DNA of 64,000 bases from NCBI GenBank assembly GCA_004352715.1, contig SCFE01000028.1, forward strand, positions 343,339 through 407,338. Reading direction: 5' to 3'. Of this stretch, positions 48,971 to 61,012 are shown piece after piece (position 1 is the stretch's first letter; each line of letters opens with the position of its first letter). This DNA is from Hofstenia miamia (taxonomy: Eukaryota; Xenacoelomorpha; Acoela). The notes beneath the pieces were generated by a model. The model had not been told where the DNA came from. It did not search any database and worked only from the letters and a program-made list of their open reading frames with translations. The translations under genes were made by a program, and so were the position numbers.

Positions 48971-49700
48971 TGACTTTATTTAAAACTGAATAACAAAAAT
49001 ATTGAAAATTAAAAGAAGAAAAACAAGTAATACAAGAGTAGAGTAGAAACTTTTTACATGTATATGAATTATCATATTCAGTGCTTAAGAAGTTTAGCAT
49101 ATGACGACTTAATTTAGCTTTAAACAGTCTAGAAGCATCAAAACAGAGATATATGTATTAATGTGCAGGTAATTTGCAAGCCTTGTGACACGATTAAAAT
49201 ATGATTGCCGAGTCTTTGTTTTCTTAAGTTTTGATATTTGAAATAAAGTAATAGAACTTGATCGAAGATTAGATCGCAATGGTACATAAAATGAAATGTT
49301 ACAAAAGATGTCAAAATCATAAATATCATGTAATAATGCATATCTTTATATTGACACAAAATTGATATTGGAAGCAAATTTAAAGCAATAAGTCTATGAT
49401 TATAATTCGAAATTTTGGATATCCACTTAGTACATCTTCCTTGAAAATTTTAAAGTCGCGAGATATTTGAAAATGATGGAAACCATACAGGAGACGCATA
49501 CATCAAGATGGATAAAATCATAGTTTTATAAAGAGTAATTTTGGTAGATGTATTGGTGATATATGACAAAGAACGACGTAAAAACATAAGAAAACGATTG
49601 CATTTTACTAGTTTGTGAGATATATGGTCAGACTAGGATAAGTTATTTCTGACATAAACACCTAAATCTCGCAAAAATGAACTAGGGCAAACATCGATAT
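48969..49700 (-). pseudogene. LINE reverse transcriptase C-terminal fragment
   Basis: On the - strand from about 49690, RDLGVYVRNNLS, SDHISHKLVKCNRFLMFLRR, then LYKTMILSILMYASPVWFPS match the thumb region of CR1/L2-type LINE RTs (DLGV...S.H...VKKA..R...RR...LY..LVRPILEYAS.VW). A stop follows NNLS and another follows SRL. The 3' end runs into the (AAT)n at 48930. It is a dead, 5'-truncated insertion of a different subfamily from the 61-kb element. Confidence 0.75.
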
Positions 49701-50177
49701 CATTAGCAAGTTGTTGCAAATATTGTATGTTTGGGAGGAAGGACTTCTCAAAACTACCTTCCACCGAAATCTATCTCATAGCCAAGGATAGGATTAAGAC
49801 AGAGTTCTTAAAAAATATCAATTACGTTTTATTATAAATTTATTGCTAAAAGTTATTACCCACAACTTTATATAATTTCATTTGACATTATTAAAATGTA
49901 CTCATAATAAGAATGTGTTATTTATTCTGAAAATAATTCTCCGAATATAACAAGATTTTCTTAGCTTTTTAACTATGATTCTAATCAAGGTTTTAAAACT
50001 TTATTGAAACTTGATGGTCAAGATTTAAAAAATATTTGCTTAATTAGAGTGTTGACATTGAATTTGAAAGTTTTGAATAAGAAATGATTGTGATATAGAC
50101 TTGAAATTCATAAACAACATTGCAAGTATATTTTTATTACATATGCACTAGGTAAATGATCACAATGAATATCTACA
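49701..50177. other. Intergenic, 3' of acid phosphatase A
   Basis: AT-rich with no recognisable feature. Confidence 0.5.
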
Positions 50178-53100
50178 TTAAATGAGGCATTCAGCTTCCT
50201 GATCCATGTAAGAATACGATCTGTCCTTTGTAAATTCCAAAAATGTTTCTATTGGACAATATTCTTCGAAACCACAAGCTGGCATCTTCATCACGTAAGG
50301 ATCGTGATCGGTTTCATTTTTGTATGAAATTTTGATGAAGTTGTTAGATGACTGATCTTCATAAAGTTCAAAAATAAGAGCCGCCGCATATGGAATCATT
50401 TCTCCATTAAATACACCCAGTGACATCAGCATTGGCATAATGTTTGTATCGTGACCAGACAGTATCATCATTTTGTTGGCCATTGTTGGTTTTCCACTGG
50501 TGAAATTCTTGAAGTTTTCTCTGATATAGTACATAATTGAAGCAGAACAAAGTATCTGCTGTTCTTCAGTTTCAAACAGTTTGATTGTGTAATATTTGCT
50601 AAATAACATTTGATTATATATCTTAATCGTATGCATAGAATTAGCTGGTTCAAATTGCAAGCATACATAAAAATCTACTTAACAAGCAGTTCTTCATACA
50701 TACATTATCGTAACCAGACTTGTCAACGAGCCGAGATTCTAACGAGCNNNNNNNNNNNNNNNNNNNNNNNNNNNNNNNNNNNNNNNNNNNNNNNNNNNNN
50801 NNNNNNNNNNNNNNNNNNNNNNNNNNNNNNNNNNNNNNNNNNNNNNNNNNNNNNNNNNNNNNNNNNNNNNNNNNNNNNNNNNNNNNNNNNNNNNNNNNNN
50901 NNNNNNNNNNNNNNNNNNNNNNNNNNNNNNNNNNNNNNNNNNNNNNNNNNNNNNNNNNNNNNNNNNNNNNNNNNNNNNNNNNNNNNNNNNNNNNNNNNNN
51001 NNNNNNNNNNNNNNNNNNNNNNNNNNNNNNNNNNNNNNNNNNNNNNNNNNNNNNNNNNNNNNNNNNNNNNNNNNNNNNNNNNNNNNNNNNNNNNNNNNNN
51101 NNNNNNNNNNNNNNNNNNNNNNNNNNNNNNNNNNNNNNNNNNNNNNNNNNNNNNNNNNNNNNNNNNNNNNNNNNNNNNNNNNNNNNNNNNNNAGCCGAGC
51201 CGAGCCGAGCCGAGCCGAGCCGAAATTACACAAAATGTTAACGAGCCGAGTCGAGTTTGGAAATGTCGACTCGTTGACAAGTCTGATCGTAACCAAGGAT
51301 ATGATATAAAAAACATGTCAAGCTCTCTTTGAAATTACATGATCATTATTCTATTGAATTTTACTAGTTTACAAACAACTTATATTATATAAGCGTCACT
51401 GTAGTTTCGGATTGTCATTACATAATCGATGATTTAGGTGTATCAAATTAATTATAAAACACGTTTGGAAGATTTTTTCACTCTATTTAATGTCATACCA
51501 AAGAATGCTAGCCTATTTAATTTTTTCCTGAACCTTTTGAACTACTACAGTTAAATATGTAAATAGATGTTTTTCCAATCCTGTCACATTCTTTACATTT
51601 TTCAAAACTCTTGCTCTAAGCAATAATTTATTGGAGTTTACAATAATTCTTTAATGTATATGCACGATTTTCAGCCACCATATAAAAATTTATAAGTGGA
51701 GGCACATAAAACAAAAAATAGGATCCGATTATTAAGATGCTTATTTGAAAAATAATTAACAAATTTTGAATTATTTTTTAGAATACATATATTTTGGTAT
51801 CAGAGGTTCCGATCATGCAGTTAAGCTTTTATCCGCATTTCAAATGTATCACGCTTTTTTAGAATAAAGAAAAAATTCTGAAGTTCTTTAGAGTAGGGTT
51901 CGGAATTTTAGATTGCTTTGCACGTAATTGTATTCTTCTAGGTCTATTATATGTAGATTAATATGTCTATGTATATGGCTATATCTTCTCAAATTTGGAT
52001 CAAGTTTGTACATATTTTGACCTTCAACTTACAAAATATTCCTTAAAATACCTGTGTAGTAAAGGGCATAATGAGAAAAACTAGAATCTTGACAATTTCT
52101 TCTGCAACAATTTCTTCTAATGCCTATTTCAGTGCAACTAAAGTTTTCAAAATCATCAATATTAAGATTGCCCATGAAAGATAAAATTTCATCTTAAATA
52201 CTCATAACATGTTTGAAAATTGCTTGAGCATTAATGATGAAACTTGAATTCCTGCACGTTGCACTGGAACATTTAGCAATATTAATGTTAGAATATATTT
52301 AAAATGTCTATCAAATATATAGGCTATTGAACTGTTCCCAGAAAATAATATTTTCAGTTTAAATATATTTCTTCCTTCTACTAAAATTACCAAAAATTAT
52401 TAAACTTTGTAGAGAAGACGATAAATAACAACCGGCCTCTCAAAACAAACATGCAATTTCATACATACAATTGAATATTGTTTTAGTATGTACTATTCAT
52501 TATTATTAATTAGTATTTATAAAAATTCTAACTTAATATCTTCATAGCTTAGAAGGCATTGACACTTACCTATATAATTGAAGCTTATCATAATCCACGC
52601 CTTCAGAAAACCATTTTGGAAACGTGAGATTGTGAATTTTATCGCATAGAAATAGATCTGCATATGCATAGAGGTTGGTTGTAAACTCAACTTTTACTCC
52701 CATGTGCTTAGTCATGTAGTCTACCATAGGTTGTGCCTCTTTGATAATTGCAACGTATACAGTCTCATTTTCAACTTTTACATTGATCTTATTCCATCGT
52801 GGACACGTCTAGAATTACTTTAAATAATAGAAAGAAATATTTTTTAGATGTACTTGGTCAAATACAAAAATGTACTTAAGATTATTTGTAATTCTTATAC
52901 ACGGGGGCAATGCTTAAATTGACTTAGCTGTTAAGACAGTTTGGGAAACGAATCAAAATGCATTTTCTTTTAAAAAAGTGACTTACCCAGGGAAGCTAAG
53001 AAACTGACAATTCTTTAAATATTTGATCCAAAATGTTTTTTGCTATCACGGACAGTAGAGGAAAATTACTTGAAACGAATAAAGTTTTTTAAAAAACCGC

Positions 53101-53895
53101 ATATTTTTTGTATAAACATTTAATGTTTGACATAGCGAGAAAAATTATGTAAACACTCAACTCATGTATCTATAATGGGGATAAAACAGAAAAAACGTTT
53201 ACACACAAAAAAATATTAATTCAATATTTAGTATTTCCAAATATATTACCAATTTTTAAGAATAATGTATCACTTAAAGTAAATTTCCCGCTTCTGTAAC
53301 TATGAAATTACCTTATTGTGCACATGCACAAGATTCCGTGCTAAACTTACTGCGAATTCAAGCTGATATTAAAAAAATTTCTAACTGTTATTTCAATTTT
53401 ACAGCAGAACGAAAAAAATTTTAAGTTTTCTTTCACTGATTATGAACTGTAAAAACTTACGTGTCGATTAAACTGGATCATCGAGTAAGAGGCATTTGTA
53501 ATATGAATAGGCACAGGCTGCCATGCTAAACCTTTTTCAAAAACCTGCCAATCAGTAGGTGGAAACCATCCTGCCATGTCGGCAAGAGCGGACACAATTA
53601 AGCGGTCTTCCTGAGAGGTGTGAACAACGATTTCGTCTTTATAGTAATGTGATGACATGAATCCTTTGTAACGGTTACTAAGATATTGGCCTAGTTCATA
53701 ATGTTGTCTCATTCCCGTTTGCGTCAGTTGGCCCAAACCTTGTTTCCAATATTTCACATTAGGATTTGTCGGATAAGTTAGCCATGGCGCTCTGTCTCCA
53801 TGTCTCCAGAATATTTGTGCAAATTTCAACTTGTATTGCTCTGCATATACAATTGGAAGAATTCCTATTATAAACAAAAATACTAGATTTCGCAT
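50178..53895 (-). CDS. Histidine acid phosphatase A (secreted or lysosomal)
   Basis: Exons 53895-53461, 52808-52570 and 50598-50178 splice with GT-AG borders (first junction phase 0, second phase 2) to a 364-aa protein. Residues 1-18 are a hydrophobic signal peptide (MRNLVFLFIIGILPIVYA). The catalytic RHGDRAP lies at 31-37 (His32 the phosphoryl acceptor) and SGHDTN has His274-Asp275 (Asp the proton donor). A conserved DRL Arg, GQLTQTGMRQHYELG and MAGWFPP are typical of branch-2 histidine acid phosphatases. NAS is a likely N-glycosylation site. The family hydrolyses phosphomonoesters in lysosomes or outside the cell. I chose the Met before the signal peptide rather than upstream in-frame Mets, by comparison with paralog B. 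A hAT-like MITE sits in intron 2. No C-terminal membrane anchor was seen. Confidence 0.9.
50715..51285. mobile_element. hAT-like MITE with perfect 8-bp TSD, pentamer array inside
   Basis: The ends read CAGACTTGTCAACGAGCCGA on the left and, inverted from the right, CAGACTTGTCAACGAGTCGA. ATCGTAAC flanks it exactly at 50707-50714 and 51286-51293. The interior is an AGCCG pentanucleotide array (51193-51222 visible) that enters a 445-N gap (50748-51192), so the array is longer than shown or its size is unknown. It is the same family as 10595-11068. It is inserted in intron 2 of acid phosphatase A. Confidence 0.92.
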
Positions 53896-56271
53896 CTTTG
53901 ACAGATAACTTAACACAATGTTTGCTTTATGTACATATATGTTATATTGGACTTTCTCCTGTTTGTATAGCATTAGAAGCCATTTTAGAAACTATAATAA
54001 TTTTCGATGTATTATTTCAAATATTTTAAAAAGAAATTCCTAATCCAGAGTGACAAATGATGCGATTCAACACGAAACATTCCACAGGTTGGGTTAATAA
54101 CAGTTCACCCGGGACGAAAAATTGATCAAAATTTCGAAAAGGGAAGGATCATAAAATGTATTTATTCAATTTTAGTAACTAAATTTGCGGTATTTCTTAA
54201 TTTCAAAAATTTTAATGCACCATGTGTTAAAATTTTATTGTTTAACTTTAAACAGCTATTGTGATTTTTATAAAAATGTCATGATCCTTTAATAAAATTT
54301 TAAACGCTTTTAACGCAAAAACTGTTAATGGTGTACTCAATCTGAAAGCATTACTGATAGAGGAGAGTCTCCTTTTCTTTTTCGTTCTAAATCCATGCAC
54401 TGGCCTTGTCCGATTGAGGCGTGCCACTGCGTGAATTCTGACTTTAAGCACGGACGCATCAATGGGTTTGGAATATCTTTGCATATATTTAAGAAACAGT
54501 CAAAGTTCTTTGTTGTCTCCAAGAGCTCAAGACCTTCTAAATACATTAACACTAAGTATGGAGAGAATTTAAATATTTTTCAAAAATTTCAAAATTTCCA
54601 AGAAAACTTGTTAATCTATTCAACAATCTCTGCCACAGCAATAAGCTTTAATAGAAATTTTCAACATTGCATTAATGTATGTTCCCCAATAGACCTACCC
54701 ATGCCCCAAGATCTTCAAATTTGAAAATAGGATTTGAGAAAATTATTTGTAAATGAGGAAAAACGGTTTGTCCTTTAAAAAGGACGCTAGGCTGTTTAAG
54801 GTTAAGCATTTTTGATTTTTCATATCAATATTTCAAGATATTCAGAATCTTAAGTATCTAGCTGGGAAATGAGATTTTACTTTATATACGTGCATTAACT
54901 TTGAATTTTGATTGTGCATTTGACTCATTGTTTTCAAAGTAAAAAGGCTACGCAAAATAGCTTAAAATTTGTTAAGACAAAATTTGGCACAAGATTGCTA
55001 TATTTGCATGTAGAATGTCAAGTTTCCAAGCTTCCAAATTTTAAGGGAAAATAATGAACATGGAAGATTTCAGATTTACAAGCTTCCATATTAAAGGCAG
55101 TGTGAAGAACATGTAGGATGTCAAGTTTCCAACCTAATTTCCACAGAGATTTTACATAAATTCTTGCCATTCTTAGAAAGTCCAATAACAATGCCTTTCA
55201 ACACGTAAAAGTTTGTTGCCAACAGCCCACACTTTTAAATGAAAACTGCCTGTATATTGCAAGGGATAATGAAACACTGTCCTGTGAAATTTGTTCAGAA
55301 TGTGTGGCTGGTAACTATTGACTTTTAAGCATAAATTTTCCCAGACACAATAGAAACAAATCAATGAAAAATATTATTGCACATATGAGGGCGCACATTT
55401 GAATGTATGCTTCTACAAAAATTTAAGAAACACTGTTGACTATGTAACATACATAGAAAAAGTTCTTCACTGTACATACTTCACTCTGTATTTTTTTAAA
55501 TGCCACTCTTTCTACAAATATAATGAAAACAGATTAATTATTATTTAGTTAATTCTTTCAGTTTAAATTATTAATGAGACAATTTTTCCTTTCATTAACG
55601 ATTAACTTTAAATTCCTATTTATGAGAATAATTTATTCAAAATTTCAACAATAATAAACTAATATCAGGTTAGTTAGTTTTCTCACAACTACTTTTATAT
55701 CTACTTAACTAATTAACACTTAATGCATTTCATTATTCAGATTTCGGTTTTTGACTGTAAGTCTATATTTTACTTTTTGTGATTAAAATGTTATTAATGC
55801 GACTGGAATCACAGCTTAATCAATATAAATATTGTTTTTATTAAAAGCTTTGTTGGATTTCAAAAAAGCAGGACAACAACGCAACGATTAAAATGTAAAA
55901 AAATTTATACTTTATTACAAAATATCGATATCCGAAATCTCCATATTCTTCTGAATTATTAAATACATGTATATCTAATGATAAAATAACTGGTAAATTT
56001 TATTAAATACACATTGGTGTTTCATGGTTTTCTAAGGAAAAAATTAAACGGGAGAATCCTACTAGTCTAAATTAGATAAAGAAATATTGTAAATTGATTT
56101 TGGTTATAAATGTATATCATATGAAATAGAATTATTTTAATGACTTTATGTTTTCCTTTAAGGATTTTAATTATTCTATTTGCATTGTAATAAGATAAAC
56201 TAAATCTTTAAGACATTCTAGTGATGTCAAGTACATTTTGTTAAGAATAAATAAATCTGCTGAGAAGTTCT
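53896..56271. other. Intergenic between the two acid phosphatases
   Basis: It must contain the promoter of gene A (near 53896 upward), but no specific motif is convincing. A - strand open frame at 54337-54552 (LELLETTKNFDCFLNICKDI) has coding-like composition but no recognised family. Confidence 0.4.
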
Positions 56272-59200
56272 CTATATCTGGCATTTCGCTTCTTGAACCT
56301 TGTATGAATAAACTTTATCTTCTGTGAATTGTAGAAATGTTTCTATTGGACAGTACTCCTGCAAGCCACAAGATGGCATCTTCATTAGATAGGGATCGCG
56401 TTCAGTTTCATTTTTGTACGAAATTTTGATATATTCATTTGAAAATTGATCTTCATAAAGCTCAAAAAGAAGAGCCGCTGCATATGGAATCATTCTTTCG
56501 TTGAAAATTCCCAATACTTTCATCATTGGCATAATGTTTGTGTCATGACCAGACAATATCATTATCTTGTCTGCCAATGTTGGTTGTCCTTTTGTGAAAT
56601 TGACAAAATTCTCTCGAATGTAATACAATATTGATGCTGAACAAAGTATTTGCTCTTCTAGCGTGTCAAACATTCTGAACGTGTAGTATTTCCTAAATTT
56701 TTATATAGTTCAGGTGATGATATTCAAAATCTATTCAACTATACGTAATGCATTAAAGTCAAAATGTAAGCTTAGGCTAATTCAGGTATCAGAATAGTAA
56801 TAAATCGATTCCTATGTAGAATAAATCTATAGTTAATTCAAGTCATCTAAGGATTCACAGTTAGATTGATAATTGACAGGAGATCCGTCTCTTTACCAGT
56901 GGCAGAGCAAGCCTCTAAAGTCAGGGGGAGCGAAGTTTTTCTGTGAGGGAAGTTGTTCTTAGAACCATTTTTTGCTTGAAATAGTGGTGTTACTGAGGGG
57001 CGCGCCCACACGGGGCTCCCAATGACAAAAATACTAGTGTCAAAAAAGTTGAAATAAAGCTTGTTATAAGAAATTTTAAACTATTTCGAGGCACCAAGTT
57101 TGGAATTTGAAGTGTTTTGGCTGAAAAATACCAAAATAATATATTCTTAATAAACAATCTTAGACAATACACTGAAACGGTTACTGGAAATTTAATAACG
57201 GGTGATCGGAAAAAATATAGATAAAGTTTAAAATGTTTATTCAAATTCTAAACAAAATATTTTGATAGCTTGAATGAAGTGAGCAACTAGGTAGATATGC
57301 ATCTAAATAAAAATGTCAATGGAAACTGGATGATGTTCCTTGTTCTCTTGCACGACGAAGAGAAGACTTCACATTCACCATCATCTCACGGACAACGTCT
57401 GAATCAACCTTTTGAATTGATCTTTATTCGACCTTTCAACTGGTCTAAACTGCTAGCTTGCCAATTTCCTTTATAGACAATGGTCTTTAGCATTTTCCAA
57501 AAATATTCAATAGGCCTTCGTAACTGCTATAAATGAACGCATCAAGAAAGGCTTTGAAATTCCATTCTTGCTGATGGCAACCAGACTAAAATTTCCTCTT
57601 CAAACTTCTTCATTGGTGCATATTTTGCTTGTTTGTTTGTACCCCACAGGCAGTCGCATAATAAGATTGATTTCCAGGCAGTTTGTAATGCAACAGAGCA
57701 AAATAGCTTTCATCATTCATGATGATGTCAGGTGAACCTTAGTTATGAAGCTTACGATAGAGACGGCCAATTCTTAATTTCTATGTTTCCAGTTGTTTTG
57801 GAGTGCAATAAACAACCTTTTGTTTCTTGAATGCTTGCAAACCTGCATCATGCACGATGTCACAAACATAGGATTGCGCATTTCCAAACTTTCTAGCAGC
57901 ATCTAGTTGGCTAACAGTTTTTGTTGGATCACTAATCATTTCCACCAATTTTTTTTATTTCTTTTTATCATCTTTTCTGGTGGTCGGCCAGATCCATCTT
58001 GTCTGTCAATTGATACTGTTTCTTCATATTTTTTTTCCGATCACCCGCTACATATAATTGAGAGGGGCATAGAGGCCGTAGTCTCGCATGGGGACACCAA
58101 ATGTACAGTGACGCCACTGGGTTGAGATATTAACTTTTCATAAATATTTAATTTAAGTTCATATTTAACCTCAAGCTGTTTATGTTCTTTATAAAGTACA
58201 AACTGCTTCTTCCAGATTCTTAAGCGATTTTCTTCCTGTATTATCAGATTTAAAAGTTCTCAGATATGGACACAGCTATTGGTGAATGTGTTTGAATGTA
58301 ATTTTTTGCTTGAAAAAAGATATTCGACAATCATTCCCATTTTTACTGAAAATTCAAATTTTGGAAAGTAAGTTTAAATTTTCACCATACCTAGTGTTCA
58401 GGTAATCAGAGTCCAAAAACCCATAGGAGCAACTATGAACTTTAACTTCCCAAACCCATTGAGAGGCCACAGGTTCCTTAATCCAAAATGAAATGGCGAT
58501 GCTAATGGACTTTGCACAACTGCAAGTCTCAATAATACAATGAAGGGGCTCAGGTTTAAAACGAAAATGAAATAAGTGACAATAATTTATCCTGTGCTGC
58601 TTTCACATTTTGAATATCTTGATAGGGTTTTAAGTTAAAATCACTCAAAATTCTTTAAATAAACCATACAAAAATTTAGGAAATTCATTGTCTTTAAGGC
58701 TAAATGAATTTCACATATATTATATTAATCAGAAGTTTATTTGAATTTTCTATGAACAATAAATTTATATAACACAGACGTCATTGTTAGGCAAACAAAT
58801 TAATGGCTCTATGGTGGTAATTTTTGAAAATACTAATGTCACGTAAAAATTACGATTATATTTGTAATCAAAATAAAAATAATGTATAAAACATGCATCT
58901 TAAAAGATGTTTGAAGGTCGTACTCTCAAATAACGCTGGTGTTCTTACACTTAGTCACACAGAAATTTAAAAAAATTATCTCTTATAAATAAATTAGTAA
59001 AAAATTCAAGTTTTTTCTATAAAATCTATATTTTTATAATTTTGATTTTTTGCTTTTTCATTTTGCTAGTGTTTTGAAAGTCCACCTTCTTCCTGCTGGC
59101 TCCACTACTGCTCTTTATAAACAAAAACGTACTAAGCTTTTACATTAGTGAACATTTTGTTTTAAAGGAAATAAAATATTGTTGATACAAATTTTGACAC

Positions 59201-59772
59201 AAGGACTTGATTAAAAACTTTAGATAGATCTAAAATGCGAAAATGTGTACCCATAAAACTGAAGTTGATTGTAATCGACTCCTTCAGAAAACCATTTTGG
59301 AAATGTAAGATTATGAATTTTGTCACACATGAAAAGATCAGCAAATTGATAGAGGTTAGTTGTGAATGTAACCTTGACGCCCATGTACTTGCTCATGTAC
59401 TCTGTCATTGGTTGTGCCTCTTTAATCATCGCCAAGTAGTCGGTTTCATTTTCAACTTTTAGATTTATTTCATTCCATCTTGGACAAGTCTAAAATTGGG
59501 AGAAACATAATCAATTAAAAATTACGTCATGAACTCCTCTGAAATGGATTCCATTTATTCAGAAAATTTTCAGTTTATTCGATGTCATTATTTAGAAAAT
59601 CTCGCTTTTTGAAATTATTAATAAGGAGGCATTTAAATTTACGCATGAGTTTTCTTAGCCTAATTTGAAGCCTATTGTATATATTATAAAGGTTGTGAAA
59701 ACATATAGTGTCCATAGATGTTAATTGATAGATACTGTGGAAGATCTTCTAATTAATTTTTTTTAGATCTAA

Positions 59773-59803
<31 letters not shown>

Positions 59804-60246
59804 AAAGTACCTACAAATCTATTAAATTCTATCATTTGATTTGAAGCATTTGTAATATGTATTGGTATTGGTTGCCAAGGCAAACCCTTCTCGAATACTT
59901 GCCAATCTGTGGGAGGGAACCAACCTGCCATATCTGCAAGAGCTGATTCAATCAAGCGATCCTCCTTACCCGCATGAGTGACGATTTGCTTCTTATAATA
60001 GTGTGGTGATATGAACTCCTTGTATCGTTGACTAAAATATTTTCCCAATTCATAGTGCTGTCTCATACCTAGCTGTGTTAATTGGCCGAAGCCTTGTTTC
60101 CAGTACTTGACATTAGGATTTGTGGGATAATTTACCCATGGTGCTCTGTCTCCATGTCTCCAAAATATTTGGACGAATTTCAGTTGATACTTTCCAGTGC
60201 CAATGACTGCATGCAGTGTTAGAAAAGTCAACAAGAGAATTCGCAT
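56272..60246 (-). CDS. Histidine acid phosphatase B (tandem paralog of A)
   Basis: Exons 60246-59815, 59489-59251 and 56692-56272 encode 363 aa. Junction phases equal those of gene A, and exons 2 and 3 have identical lengths (239 and 421 nt). The signal peptide is MRILLLTFLTLHAVIGTG. Catalytic RHGDRAP is at 30-36 (His31) and SGHDTN has His273-Asp274. Other shared blocks are NPNVKYWKQGFGQLTQLGMR, ADMAGWFPPTDWQVFEKG, FPKWFSEGVDY and a Cys-rich CGLQEYCPIETF. Both copies keep all expected catalytic residues, so both are probably active. Their order, strand and structure show a tandem duplication; protein divergence indicates it is not recent. Exon 1 is followed by a (TA)n run at 59780-59803 in intron 1, and intron 2 contains a mariner-type element. 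Confidence 0.9.
56897..58119. mobile_element. Possible hAT-like MITE hosting the mariner insertion
   Basis: CAGTGGC at 56897 is matched by the inverted GCCACTG ending at 58119, followed inside by AGAGGGGC-type G-rich stretches on both sides, as in the common CAGTGGCG-ended hAT MITEs. The 8-bp flanks do not match, so boundaries are uncertain. The mariner element 57198-58048 would be nested within it. Confidence 0.35.
57198..58048 (-). mobile_element. mariner/ITm-type element, internally deleted, TA TSD
   Basis: The inverted ends (A/G)CGGGTGATCGGAAAAAA at 57198 and 58048 are flanked by TA on both sides. On the - strand they enclose a decayed transposase: an N-terminal HTH part (TVSQLDAARKFGNAQSYVCD, then KKQKVVYCTPKQLE), the first catalytic Asp/Glu block region MNDESYFALLHY, and the C-terminal PIEYFWKMLKTIVYKGNWQA. 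The segment between them with the second catalytic Asp is deleted or scrambled, and stops interrupt each part. It lies in intron 2 of acid phosphatase B. Confidence 0.9.
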
Positions 60247-60962
60247 GCTTCAATAAGAATTGGAAAATATTTGTTCTCAAGTATGTAAATTATGATGATT
60301 TGAACTTTGATATGCTTACATAGTATTAAAATACAATTTAATAATACAGGTAAATACTATCCTTTAACTATGTACGTTCACATTATGCAACACAAATAGA
60401 AAGCTTGTTAATTGCAACGAATTAACCCATATTCGGACCAGGCCCATAGCTCAGAGTTATTTTCTAATAAGGAAAATTTTTATTCTGAATTTCTTAACAA
60501 AAACATTTCATTTTCTAGCACTTGACAATTTATTATTTCCTATAAAAAGAATAACTTTCATTACTAATAACTTGAGAAATACATTTCAAAGTAACTGTTG
60601 TAGAGTATTCCGAAATTACTTTCTCATTTCAAATTCGTTCGAAATTTCAATTACCTTTTCTCGTAACAACGCCTCATTTGCAACATTAATTGCATCACTA
60701 CATTCAAGTTTAGCACATTTACTCAATTTAGGTGTCACATACATATACTAAAATCAATTTTTAATATTGAACCGAATTCCTTTCAGCATTTTTCGTCTTA
60801 CCTAAATAGCCAATTTTATCTACTTGACATGAATTTTGAGAATCAAATGTGGAGAAAATCTGAATCTGGATAAAATTGCGTGTTTCGCGGCATTACTTGA
60901 GAATCAACTAATTTAAATGTAAATAAAAATAAATGCTCTCTGACAGTATAGGTATTAATTTG

Positions 60963-60965
<3 letters not shown>
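60247..60965. other. 5' flank of acid phosphatase B
   Basis: AT-rich with no specific feature seen. It must hold the promoter of gene B and ends at the (TA)n/(GA)n tract of the LINE. Confidence 0.4.
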
Positions 60966-61000
<35 letters not shown>

Positions 61001-61012
61001 AGAGAGAGAGAT
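60966..61012. repeat. (TA)n and (GA)n tract at the LINE 3' end
   Basis: TA run at about 60966-60995 followed by ATGTATGA and a GA run. It marks the 3' end of the - strand LINE. Confidence 0.85.

Noticed and set aside
50610-51332. Open frames spanning the 445-N gap
   Set aside because: Mostly unknown bases; the real part is AGCCG repeat inside a MITE.
3903-61012. Many (TA)n runs considered as CRISPR-like or origin-type arrays
   Set aside because: Simple dinucleotide microsatellites with no spacers; the genome is eukaryotic.
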